From Paraspadella gotoi (lineage: Eukaryota > Chaetognatha): a stretch of DNA of 64,000 nt. Below the pieces are notes generated by a model that was given only the letters and a program-made list of their open reading frames with translations, searched no databases and had not been told where the DNA came from. The stretch covers positions 20,461,476 to 20,525,475 of the forward strand of contig CM119267.1 in NCBI GenBank assembly GCA_051294375.1, written 5' to 3'. Shown piece by piece: positions 43,518-55,348 of the stretch (the stretch's first letter is position 1; the number at the start of each line of letters is the position of its first letter). The translations under genes were made by a program, and so were the position numbers.

Positions 43518-46500
43518 TCAAATGTTGGTCGCGCTACCTCCGCTGAGAAGATCGAAACCTTGTTCCAAATACTGAAGATAAAGATGCACGACAGACGTTT
43601 GGATGACGGCGGATTGCATAAGGCGAAGATTTTCTGAGGGAATAATGTGGGAAGGCGATGGGGCGACGTCTGGGGAATAATAAATCTCAGTTATATGTAA
43701 GGGATGATTATTTAATATGATCTTAAATGAGATTGAATCTCTCAATCTCATTTACATATTGCAGTATTAAATCTAAATGTGTCCATTTTCATTTTGGATT
43801 CTGATATTAGTTCTGTTTTATGGTTTTCTAGTAGCTAAATATAGTCTTTAGCAATGTTAATGATTAACATGAGTCATAGTAATAATTTAACTAATTACTT
43901 AATAATAATACTTAAACATTTTATTACTTGAAGAGTATACTTGCTCATATTTAGTGATTCCTTTATTTGTTCAGAAGTTAAACAATTATTCAGCTTTTGT
44001 TTTGTTTTTGGGGACGCACTCTCTTGTTAGAGTCCATTTCTCCTTATCAGAGCTCAATCAGCATAAGATAAACATCCTATAAACTCTATATACACATATT
44101 AAAGACAGTTTACATAGTCAAGTCAACATTCCATCATGTAAGATATTAATGAACACTGAACCTCTTGGTACCTAGTTATATGCTTATCTTATCTCAGGCA
44201 AAAATACCCTCGTATATATGGACATAAAGATTTTAAGATTGGAAATAAATCACTAACCTTCGGGTACGTGTTGAAGAGGCGGGGGTCTAACTAAAGTTGG
44301 GCCGAATACTGTGGCCAAAGCGTGAAGCGTCATTTTGTTGGAGGACGTATAACGAGGAATCTGAGAAAAACGTTTAATCATTTAAAAACGATCCAAAAAT
44401 TTTATGATCCTCGTAATTTATTTAAGTACCTTTAATAAGTGCGTCAAAAGGAAGTGCGTGGTAGATTTGTTGGGTTCGGGGAGGGATTGAAATAACTCCA
44501 GCATCATTTTTCGTTTCAATTCAAGCGACGTCATTTCAATAGCTGACAAAAAAATAAGAAAGAAATTCAGACCAGACGAAAAGCAATAGATTTCTTCTCT
44601 GATGAATACAAAAATCCACACCTTGCGCTAATCTCGGATAAAGAAGATCGGTGAATAGAGGGTGAGGAAGTTCCCGGCAGAAGGTCTTTAAGACCCCTGT
44701 CACCACGTGAATGTCAGCATCCGCCACAGCCTTGGCTAGATTTTTCTGACCTGCGAAAAAAAGTAGACTCCTTCAGAAAAGTGATGAAATTTAAGACGAG
44801 AAGCGTGAACGCTTTTCTCGTACCTTCCTCGAAGCTCTGCTTGAGTTTATTAATCCCTCTGATGACTCCATTCACGCGATAGATGCCTTGCTCTTCAAAC
44901 CCGCGTTTCTCCACCTCGGCGACACAAAGTGACACCTAAGATTCCAGGATTAGAAGGGCAGATCCGATTTAAATCCTTTATAACAACAATAATACGCAAT
45001 AAGTCGACTCACCAAGAGAGGGAGACTCGACCTTTCCTTTTCAACGATCGTTTTGATCGGCACGCCAAAGTAACCCTTCGTCTTGGGCGTGCGGATGGCG
45101 TTTCGAGCCAGGCATGAGGTGGGGAAGAAGATAATCTCGACAGAGACGGATATTTTTTGGTCCATGTAATTCTCCTAGAATTTAATGAACAAACAAAGCA
45201 GTAAATTAACTCTCGGTAATGTTGGTCACTCTCTAATAGACTTACCTGTTGATGGAGGAGCTCGACGTTTTTGAAAAATAATTGATTCGGAAGAAACTGC
45301 TTTTTCTCGAAGGCTTCGGCTAAATTGAGGGAACCGCGGGCGATCGGTTCATCGCCGCGGTCAGTCGTTTTATACCTTATAAATAATATGGAGTGACGTC
45401 AAGGAGAAAATTTATCATTTGAGGTCGTTTCAACCGCTTCTTCATAAGCCAAGCAATACATTTTCGATAGGAAATTCCCAAGAAGTTACACTCACATCAG
45501 GATGTTGAGCTTGTGAGAGGATCTGAGTTCGATCTCAGGAAATTCGTCGTTCCAATGAGGATTCGACGAATCGACCACCAAGTTTGTCTTCGCGCAAACT
45601 TCCACGTTGTTGTACTGATCCACTTCCAGGCGACAAAAACTAGTTATTTTCCTGAAAAAAAATGAACGTAACAGGTTTTATTATCGATATAATTTCCGAA
45701 TATATATCGATGACCAATTTAAGGATTTTCTAACTTCTCACCGAGTCAATCCTTCTGCCTTCCCGACCTTGACGCTAAGAAGCCCCGTCAAGGCGGTTCC
45801 GGAATCTCTCTCCATGAGATGCGATCCGAAGGCGGAAATCTCGGGGAGCGAGGATCGATTTTCGGGTTTGTTCACTTCCACCTCGATCTCGTCCAAGTCG
45901 ATCGCTGATTGCAAATTTGACCAATAAATCATACAACAACAACAACAACCACCGGTTTTCCCGGGGCAGTCTCCTCACCCGGCCGATTGTGGATGTAAAC
46001 GGCGTTAAACTTTTGGATGCTTTGGTCTATGGCCTCCCTCCACTGCTGACGCGTCCAGTCGGACGACATGAGCAAGACAAACTTCTTGGCGGCCAAATCA
46101 GGTCGACGATTCCACAGCATGAAGACGAGGCTTGGACTCTCCAAACTGGATGCAAATCGCATTGGTTGGTGGCAGAAGTTATTGGATAAATCAAAAGTAG
46201 CCTTTTTTTTACGAACCTCCATAACTCTAACTTCTGTTCCCAATTCTTTTTAATCCTCTTGAAAGCTGCGGCAGGTTTTGACGGGCGCCTTAACGGCTCT
46301 TGACCGACGCCCCCCTCGGTCTCCTCGACGGACAATTCTTGCTGAAAGCAAATATAGGGAACTTTTATATGGGACTGTGTCACTGGCGCGGCCACAATTG
46401 TTGATATTAAAGTATTGTTTAGTATTGTACATTATTGTATAGAATTATATATGTAGAATAATTATTACCCTGCATTAAACTTACCTGCAGCCTCAGTGTC

Positions 46501-49500
46501 AGATCTTGCAGTTCTGTTTTCATCTGATCCACGTCCTTGGAGCTCTTCTTCGTCTCCGCCGGAAGATCGATGGAGAGGTCGCCCAATGATATGGCCCACT
46601 TCAACTGATACACCCATCTGAAAAAAACTATGAATATTAAAATACATGCAAAAATAACTTATTAACAAGAAAAAGTTCGGAAACGCACTTATTCGACGGG
46701 TCCAGCCTGATGCCCCAGGCGGAGACCTGTTTGAAACAGGCGACAGCGTCGTTAAAAAGGACAAAAAGGCGTAACTTCCGGATGCCTCCAGCGTCGAGCT
46801 CCACATGGAACGCGCTCTTTAAAATTCTGAGATGACGATAGTTAACAAGGGTTAGATATTCCGGTTTAACGCATTCATTTTCCTCACCTTCTTGGTCCCA
46901 AACTCGGAATAGACACGGAATCCGTCTTATTGTACTGGGCAAAAAAACCGCTACAATTTCTGTCCAAAAAAAACAAAGGCGGGGATTCTATGAATATAAT
47001 ATTTTTTTAAAAAATTTCAATTTACAAAGTCCCTTACTTTAACGCATCCTCGAGCTCGGCCCGATCCGAATGACCTTTCGGCGTTTTGCGCAAAAGCTCT
47101 TCAATGTAAAGCGAAGTCCGTTGCATCCGATTCACTGGCCACATAAGCAGATCCTCCAGCGACACTGAAAATGATAAAAAAAGAGGAAAAAATGAAATTT
47201 ATCAAAACCTTTTTTAACATTACAATTTACCTGGAAGTCGCGAATTTCCAGTGTTGAGATCCTTCAAAACATCATTGACGACCTCGTTGGTCGTTTGACC
47301 CTTGCACTTTCGCAAAGTTTCAAGGGATTTAGAGTAGTTGCGAAGAAATGCTGAAACAGGATAAACCAACAAATTGACATTAACAATTTGGTATCTTTAC
47401 TCTTCATCATTACATGTTCGTGTGAATTTTGTTCTGCCCCAAGAAAAAACTTTCCAAATTTACCCTCATAAATGTGCAATTGCCGAATCCAATTTTGGAA
47501 GACGTCAGCCACCGTAGAATCAGGAGACCAGCTTGACATCTTCACCTAAAAAAAAAACCGTTACAATGTGAAAAGACATAGGACTAGTGACCAGAGCCCG
47601 GAACCCTTCAACCATCGCCACGCCCAGTTTCACACCTCCAAAGCTCCTGCAAAGTCATCGTGAATCTTGTGAATCTCGGCGATCATGAAAAAGATCGAAG
47701 AGAGATCCTCCAGAGCGATGGAATTGAGATGTCCCCTCATGATCAACAAGGAAAGGTTCTTCTTCAACTTTATCAAATATCCGAGAATCTGACGAAGGAA
47801 CAATAGATAAACCTGCAATTTTAGCATTACACAATGACTTCTTTCTCTTGCTTACCCGCAAATACTCTTTCTCATTGTCCAGGATTGAAGCGACGTAGAT
47901 TTTCCGTTGAGAGTCATCGGCCAAAACATCCAACATCTCTACCAGATCTAACTGCACGTCGCTGATATATGAGGGAAAGACGGTCGGAAAGTCGGTCATT
48001 GTCGAATTCAGGGCAAACCTAACAAAACTCCTAACCTCGTCTCATGCGAAGATGTAGGCGTTGGTGTGGTCGAAGAGGAGCGGGCGGGAAGTTCTGTGAT
48101 TTCGTCATCTGGATTACGTAAGGACGAAAGTTATGATATTGGCGTAAGTTCAAACAATAGAAGATTTCAGCCCGACCCTGAGTTGTCGTTATTTGCGTTG
48201 CTGTCTTGTCGGTGGGGTCGCCCGCGACCCGCGGGGGCGACCGAGTTGAGCAAGTGAGGTTTTTCAAGCATTTGCGCGGAAGAGAAGCGTAGATGGCTTC
48301 GGGGTCCTGAGAATGGAAAGGCGGCTATTAATGCGAGGGAAATTCGCCAACGCGCCGTAAGAAAGACCGATCACCTCCGGACAAGCGGTGAAAGATTGAA
48401 TCATCGAGCGAAACTCGTCGAGTTCCAAAATCCCGTCGTCGGAAACCAAGGAACTCGAGCTGCGCCATCTACAGAAAAGCGGAACGTTACAAAAAATTAA
48501 GTCTCGTAAAGAAAACGAAATTAGAATATGTACCTCGTTTGCAACTCTTGAGTGAATCGCGACGTTTCCGAAATGTCTTCGTAGATGCCGTCGTGATCGG
48601 TGGCGCGGGAGAGCGGAACGGGGGAGTAGTAAATGCCTGAAGTGAAAGGGGATTAAAGAAAACTATAAATAGCCAATGTCGATCGTCGAGGTGAGGCGGA
48701 GTAAAGGAATTCCTTACCATTTGAAGAGTTAAGGCGATTAAAGGGCGTCACTCGCTCGTAATTAGAATCGGATGAGCTATCTTCAGAAGCATCGCTCACC
48801 GTCGAAAGACAGCGTCCTTGAAAGGTAAGATTGGAAAAAAATTAAAATTAAAGTCGACGACCCAAAAACTTGTCATCGAATATATACCATTATTAATAAT
48901 ATCCTCGTCCATCGACATCATCTTTCGTAGAGGGGAAGTTGATGGTGATTGGTCGAACGTGAACACTGACGCTGCGTCCTGATTGGCTGAAAAAAGATAA
49001 TATGCAATTAGTTTAAAAACCGCCAAATATAAGGCACGCGGAAGAAGTTCTTACCCGGTACTGAGTTGACCTTCTTAATAGGCAAATGGTAACGTTGCGG
49101 GAGAGGAGGCGCGACGGCTGAAGGGTTCTCGACGTATACAGTACGCGGTCTACTTTGGTAAGGTCTGTCCAGTTCTGCGTTAGCAGGCGGGTCGGATAAG
49201 CGGGTGCCAGGCGGAGGCGAATCTAGAAGAGAAAATACAAATAATTATTTAACAGAAAATATTATTAAAAAGGATCCGTCAGCTTCCCCTATATTATATT
49301 GTAAACTAACCCACGCCGGACTGTCTGCTCAGCGAGGACGTTCTTTTCGGGACAAAGGGTCGGGAGAGCGGGCTCTTGACTTTCAGCGATCCTCCAACGA
49401 CGGGAGGGGAGGAGCTAATAAAAAAGAAGAAAGTCACCGTTATTGTGGGTAAGGTTCTGCTGAACTATTCACTCTGAACTATTCAGTCTTTACACTGAAG

Positions 49501-51684
49501 GAGTGACGGGCTGGGCGAGACTGCAGGCTTGGACGTCCTCGATGGCCTCGTAGAGAGCGTCGTAACCACTGTCGCCTGGAAGAGAGATTCCATAGTTTAG
49601 CTTTGTCATTTTAATAGACAAACATTTTTTTCAATGGTCAGCGGGCAAAGACTTCGTCAACATGTTACCTTTACCTTCTTCGGGTTTCACTTTCGAGACG
49701 ACCGGCTCTGAATCATCGGCGGTTACGGGTTTGATGTCGACCACGACGCCGTTGTTGATGAAAACATTTTCGAGTGGCGGGCGAGCTCGGGACTTTAATC
49801 GTCCTGGACAAAGAAAAGGATGGACGGAAAGAAAGATTATGAATTACAATAAATGAATCCCGAAAATGAAGAAAAGGGAAGCGAGGCCTCGTATAAAAAA
49901 TAGAACCTTTCGATGGATGTGAATACATGTTTGGTGCCACCTGTTCCTCTTCCTGTGACTTGGTTCGTTGTTTTTCGTTGTTTTCGTACTCGTCGTAAAC
50001 TGGAGCGTTCATTTCTTGAAAAAAGTGGTCAGTTTTAACAGCGACGATTGATTGGTTTAAATATAAATATGAACGCATTTGCTTTGATTGGTTGACTGAT
50101 CTAATTCATAGATCTGGTGGGTATATCGAATGTAATGATTAGTTGACTTGCGGATTGCATGGTTAAAAATAAATTAGATTTGTTGATGTAAACTGATTGA
50201 TTATTCAATCGATTGATTGATTGAATGATCCTTTAACAATAAAAGTAAACACACCCGCCGAACCGCGAACAATTGCTTCGGTCAACCGCATCTTTAAATC
50301 GTCTTTGGTCGGTGTCTCCTCGGCGGCTCTTCCGTCGAGCGCCGACTCTAGACACTCTCTACAGAAGAGGATCCTCTCCAGCCGCTGCAGCGCCGCATCC
50401 TCCTCCTCATTAACGCGGTTAAGGGCGGAGACGAGAGAAGCGCGGCAATCAAGAAAGGCTGGGTCAAAGGAAGTATGTAAATCAACAAGTTTGAGCAAAC
50501 AATGTCGGATCTGCCCACGATAATTTAGCGGTTAGCAGCTAATCAGATGATTAATTATAAATATAACGAATCTTATAGCTTTTAAAATTTATTTTATTTT
50601 ATTTTTAATATTAATTTTTTATTTAAGATCATCAATTCAAGATTTTTAATTCATCATCTACAATTCATGAATTTCAGATTATGAAATAATTTTTTTTTAA
50701 TTTTCAATTTTTAATTGCCTCAAATACAAATCGTTGCCAAAACAAATCAAATTGTTTTTTTCCTAATTACTAAAACAACGAAAATAGAAAGTTTTTACAC
50801 AAAATTTTTAATTCAAAATCTATAATTAGTTCACGATCATGATCATCAATTTAAGATGCAGGAATGCAACATTTGTTAATCGATCAATGATGCGAGAGAG
50901 CAAGAGAGAGAAACAGACATAGCAAATCATAACCGATAATAAATCAATAAAAGAATATATAAATTAATCAACTGATCAATCAGCCAATCAATCATTTTAA
51001 CATTTAAATAAATGTGAACATTGTTTTGTTTTTCCACTTGCACGATTCCATCGAATCTTTATATCCAGCTCAATCACATACTTTCCTACCCATACACATA
51101 CCCAAAATTTCCATCTCAATCCATATATCCAATTATAAATTATTGGAATAATTATGAGTAAATATAAGTAAACAAATTCAAATAAATATGACTTTTGTTT
51201 TTTTCCATTTAAACTCATTTCCACTCGCACGATTCCATAAAAACTATGCAGCTCGAACATTCTGTTTCCTACCCGCACACAAAATTTCATCTCAATCCAT
51301 CCATCCAATCATGAGTAATTGGAGTTTTTTGCTAAGGGGGGGACGGACGGACTTTCAGAGACAGATGGACGGACAGACATTTTTTGCATAATTTATCATA
51401 ATTCGATGACATGATATAAGTGAATGCCCGAGAAGATTGTGGGGGTGGACCGACGGACCGACAAAGTGAATTATAGAGTCGGGATCTGCTGATAAGCAGA
51501 TCCGACTAAAAAGGAAGGTAAGCGGGGGGGGGGGACATGACATGGTTAAGAACTCACTTGAGGAAGATTCGCTGGACATCAGCCAAGAATTCTTTTCTCC
51601 ACTCCACGTCATTCCCGGCGGCGACTCAGCGAGGAATCGATCGCGCCACAGGCGAGAAAATGACTCCGCCTCCGACCCCGCCAT
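43518..51684 (-). CDS. BCR: BCR/ABR-type RhoGEF-RhoGAP
   Basis: Dual Rho-GTPase regulator with DH, PH, C2 and RhoGAP domains. Probable start at 51684: FSRLWRDRFLAESPP resembles the first residues of BCR. The next exon (about 50250-50515) has FLDCRASLVSALNRVNEEED, matching the BCR oligomerisation helix. The exon 1/2 phase does not fit simply, so an exon may be missing. A long disordered region spans 48000-50070. DH: RKIYVASILDNEKEYLR and EDLSSIFFMIAEIHKIHDDF (47640-47930). PH: FHVELDAGGIRKLRLFVLFN (about 46755-46815) and KKFVLLMSSDWTRQQWREAI (46015-46100). C2: GLLSVKVGKAEGLTR and NPHWNDEFPEIELRSSHKL (45500-45790). RhoGAP: GIYRVNGVIRGINKLKQSF (44830-44890, arginine finger in GIYR), CRELPHPLFTDLLYPRLAQ and KMTLHALATVFGPTLVR. 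Stop at 43518. BCR and ABR cannot be separated. Confidence 0.93.
43693..44235. repeat. Dispersed intronic repeat, copy in BCR
   Basis: About 540 bases, over 85% similar by eye to 52303-53630 (outside an insertion there). It starts TATGTAAGGGATGATTATT, contains the ATGAGATTGA hairpin near its left end, and ends near CATACCCTCGTATATATGG-like sequence. It occupies an intron between the last two BCR coding exons. No open frame. Confidence 0.85.
51031..51323. repeat. Two diverged direct repeats in BCR intron 1
   Basis: 51031-51146 and 51218-51323 share TTTCCACT(T/C)GCACGATTCCAT, a CAGCTC word, TTTCCTACCC, ATCTCAATCCAT and ATTGGA in the same order, about 187 bases apart. Old local duplication; no coding signal. 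Confidence 0.8.
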
Positions 51685-52131
51685 CTTTGATTCCCAAGAA
51701 CGGTTGTTTCACTTCCAGACCTCCAGATGGGCTCACCACCATCGGTTTACGGACCCATCACGAACAAACGTAATAGATTAAAAATAAAAGTGGGATGCAC
51801 ACGTTACATATCGGAAGGCGCTTGAGGTGTTTTAAGGAGAGACGGTGGTTGACGTCCGCATGAAAAACCAAACAAACAAAAAAATCTGAAACATCAAAAC
51901 AAGTGAATAAAAAATCATCATAGAGCATCGATTAATACTCAAAAATTTATAACTAAAAACCGTAAAAATCATTAGGCACTAAAAACGGATCATCTATATA
52001 AAAAACATCGAATTTCCATATATGTAATTATGTATATATAAAATATTCAAGCTAATATATTGTCCTCGTCATCACGCCGCGAGAGGGCGAGATGAATAAG
52101 CGCGAAGAAAGAGCTCGGCTCCATTTTCGGA
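51685..52131. other. Intergenic region between BCR start and ACY1 stop
   Basis: AT-rich. The GC-richer portion just right of 51684 is the presumed BCR promoter and leader. Nothing else identified. Confidence 0.55.
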
Positions 52132-55100
52132 CTAGGCCGGAACGTTGGCCATCCGAAAGATGATCTCTTCGAAGACTCGGATGCCCTCGAGAAAAACGCT
52201 CTCATCGATGTACTCGTTGTGATCGTGAAGCAAGATCGGAGTTTGCGGCATGTAAGAAAAACCAAGAGCGGAATATCCCTTAGCTCTGTGGGGCATGGCA
52301 ATATGTAAGAGATGATTATTTAATATGATCTTAAATGAGATTGAATTGATCAATCTCATTTGCATATTGCAGTATTGAATCTAAATGTGTCTAATTTCAT
52401 TTTGGATTTTGGTATTAGTTCTGTTTCATGGTTTTCTAGTAGCTAAATATAGTCTTTAGCAATGTTAATGATTAACATGAGTCATAGTGATATTTTAACT
52501 AATTAATTAATAATAATACTTTAACATTTTATTACTTAAAGATTTGACTTGCTCATATTTAGTGATTCCTTTATTTGTTCAGAAGTTAAACCATTATTCA
52601 GCTTTGGTTTTGGGGACGCACTCTCTTGTTAGAGTAGCGGTAGCCGACCAAATCAAATTTTAATGGAAAGCATTTAACTAATCCATTATTGTAGTGTAAT
52701 TATTGTGTTAAATATCATCTTTTTTACAAAAATGTTCCGAACCATGAGTAAATTTGCTAATTAATATTATTATATTGGCTATATAATAGTCAAAAAAATT
52801 TTTTGGGATATTTTAAGTTTTTTTAAATTGATTCTGAATAGAGCTTAAAAAGCTTAAGCAAAAAATATAATTACAACTTTTTAATAAATTTTGATGTTTT
52901 ATTATAAAAATTAGTGAAAACTGCTAAAAACCATTGGAATGATGATGATGATGAGATTTTTTAAGGTTTTTCTCAAATTTAAACCCACTTATCATCAAAT
53001 ACTTTGAAAAAGAATTATGACTTTGTGTAGATAACTTTTCATAAGCTATTTTGAATCTGCTTTTAAAAAAAAAAATTCAAAAAAAATTTTGACATTTCCT
53101 ATCTATAAATAAATATTAAAAAATTTAATTACTAATTGCTTCTTGCCATTTATAGAAAATTTTTGCTCCATTGAAAGTTTTCTCAGAAAGTATGAAGTTT
53201 CATTTGGAAAGGGTTCGCCAAATCAAACTGTCTGACACCACACCCATTGACGAAGTTTGTGGCTTCTAGTTAGAGTCCATTTCTCCTTATCAGAGCTCAA
53301 TCAGCATAAGATTAACATCTTAACAGTTAATCACTAGTAGTGCTAATTGTGTTTCAATAAGGTCTAAGCACAATATAATAGAGATAAATAAATAGTGTAT
53401 AATTTGTTTCCATTTCTCTACTTCAGGCAAAGCTAACTAGCTATACACATTAAAGACAGTTTACATAGTAAGCGAGCATTCTTCACCGATGCCAAGTCAA
53501 GTCAACATATCATCAAGTAAGATATTAATGAACACTGAACCTTTAGTATCTAGTAATATGCCTATCTTATCACAAGGCAAACATACCCTCATATATCTGG
53601 CAACAAGACCTCCCCTTATAAATATAAAGAATCGATGAAGGGACAATCCAAAAAAAAATTTTAAAAATATATTTCGTACCTGAGATGACGCGAATCTGTA
53701 CCGGCGGGAAATATTTCGGGTCGAAATTTGATTTCCTTTGCTCTCAAGGCGTCGGTGAAGGCGTTCCACCATTTAGATTCGGGGGTGATGTCTGTCATTG
53801 TCTTGAGTCAAGGCAAAATAACATTTGAAGTGATAAACCTTTAGTCAAAATAACTACTGTAGCTAATCAACCTGATCCGTGCCTTTTTGCCAAAAATCCA
53901 CCGTAATTCCTTAATTTAAATCGATAAAAAAAATTCAGTAATACGAGCGAGTTCACACTAACATACACGAGAGCAATACCTTCTCCAGCATCTCGAATCC
54001 ACGAGTTCATTCGCTCCTCGAAATTAGCCAACTTTTCTTGCGGCGTCACCCGAATGTCGAAGGAAGCGATTAACTCGTCCGGGACGACATTGTATTGCAC
54101 ACCGCCTGTGCATAAATATATATAATATATACGATGTTTATGTTTTATGAATTAAATTTTAAACCATGCGTACCTTTAACCATGGTCAAATTAATCGTGG
54201 TAACGTCTCCTAACCGCAGATTAGGATCATTCTTCAATTTGGCCTCTTGCTCGTCGCGATAAGTCAGGAAAGAGTTTACGACTCTTCGAAATTTCTCTGT
54301 CGTTAGGATAAGTTCATGAATGCAAACAAAAGGTTGAGCGATAAAACTGGCTTGAATTTGATACTGACCGGCGGCTGTGTTTGTCACGAAGCGTGAACCG
54401 TGCCCCGGATCTCCTGGGCAGTGAACGTCAAACTCCCAAATATTACGCTCGGCGTAATAGACCGGGACGATGGGATTATCTTCCCCTGACACCAAATCAA
54501 CGCCACCAATTGGAGTTATATATATTAATCATGATTACTTTGAATTTAGTAAAACTTACCAGAGGCGAGGCCTTCGTCCAACACGAATCCGACGTTGAAA
54601 GGTTTGAGATCGTCTTTTTCGAGCATCGCTCTCATCCCTGCATCACATCTCTCATTTTATCCTCGGGAATCAAGAGACTCGCAGAATTCAAGTGACTCGC
54701 CTCTGTGACCTCCGACCTCTTCGTCGGGAACGAAGGACATGTGAATGGTTCGAAGAGGCGTCTTTCCGGCGGCCTTTAGTCGACGAATAGTTTCGAGATG
54801 TTGCATGCCCACACATTTCATGTCCTAATAAATTTCGCTTTACTGAGTTTCACAATAAACATTCAGCGGTGCTAATTTTTCGCAAACCTGCGAGCCTCTT
54901 CCGTAAATTTTTCCGTCTTCTGTTTTGTGAGCGCTAAAGGGTTCATGAGTCCAGTGTTCGGGAAAAACTGAAAATGTGGATTTATTAATAGAGAAAGAAA
55001 TATTACGAAACAACAAATTAAGAGCACGATACCTGGGACAACATCCATGTGAGAATTTAAGAGCAAAGAAGGCAATTCTGGTTGGCTTCCGTTCCAAGTC

Positions 55101-55348
55101 ATGATGACGACTGGATCACCAACTAACAAACGAGATGTAACATTTCATCTTTTAAATCTGTGTACATTCTTCAAATGCACAACCATTTAGTATTTAATCC
55201 CACCCGGATTAAAGATGGTGCAATCGAGGCCTATCTCAGCAGCCTGCCTCTTCAAAAACGCGACCGCGGAGGTGTATTCCGGGTTAGGATGCATCGTGTT
55301 GCACCTGAGATACTCGCGAAATCTCGAGACAGCCGGATCTTCGGCCAT
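52132..55348 (-). CDS. ACY1: Aminoacylase-1
   Basis: Zinc-dependent M20 peptidase that hydrolyses N-acyl amino acids. Start at 55348 ([20 protein letters not shown]). Next exons: [11 protein letters not shown] with the first zinc ligand and neighbouring catalytic Asp (about 55030-55065), [20 protein letters not shown] then RGSQDMKC with the bridging Asp (about 54815-54960), and a [11 protein letters not shown]-type exon near 54720-54750 with the catalytic Glu pair. Then [12 protein letters not shown] (dimer-lid region), [34 protein letters not shown] (about 54040-54100) and the C-terminal [20 protein letters not shown] with the last zinc His (52205-52255). The stop is at 52132-52134 after FRMANVPA. 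Length and order match animal ACY1. A long intron (about 52287-53680) is filled by a dispersed repeat with a nested insertion. Confidence 0.94.
52303..53630. repeat. Dispersed intronic repeat, copy in ACY1 (interrupted)
   Basis: Matches the BCR intron repeat (43693-44235) at both ends: 52303-52635 corresponds to the left part and 53269-53630 to the right part, with about 90 extra bases near 53330-53430. The match is broken by a 633-base insertion at 52636-53268. Confidence 0.85.
52636..53268. mobile_element. 633-base nested insertion with 8-base target duplication
   Basis: Flanked by GTTAGAGT at 52628-52635 and 53269-53276. In the uninterrupted BCR copy the same site reads CTCTTGTTAGAGTCCATT with a single GTTAGAGT, so that copy is the empty site. 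The insert begins AGCGGTAGCCGACC and ends GTGGCTTCTA; terminal inverted repeats are short or decayed. CCAAATCAAA occurs near both ends in direct orientation. No coding frame. Eight-base duplication suggests a hAT-like non-autonomous DNA transposon. Confidence 0.85.
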
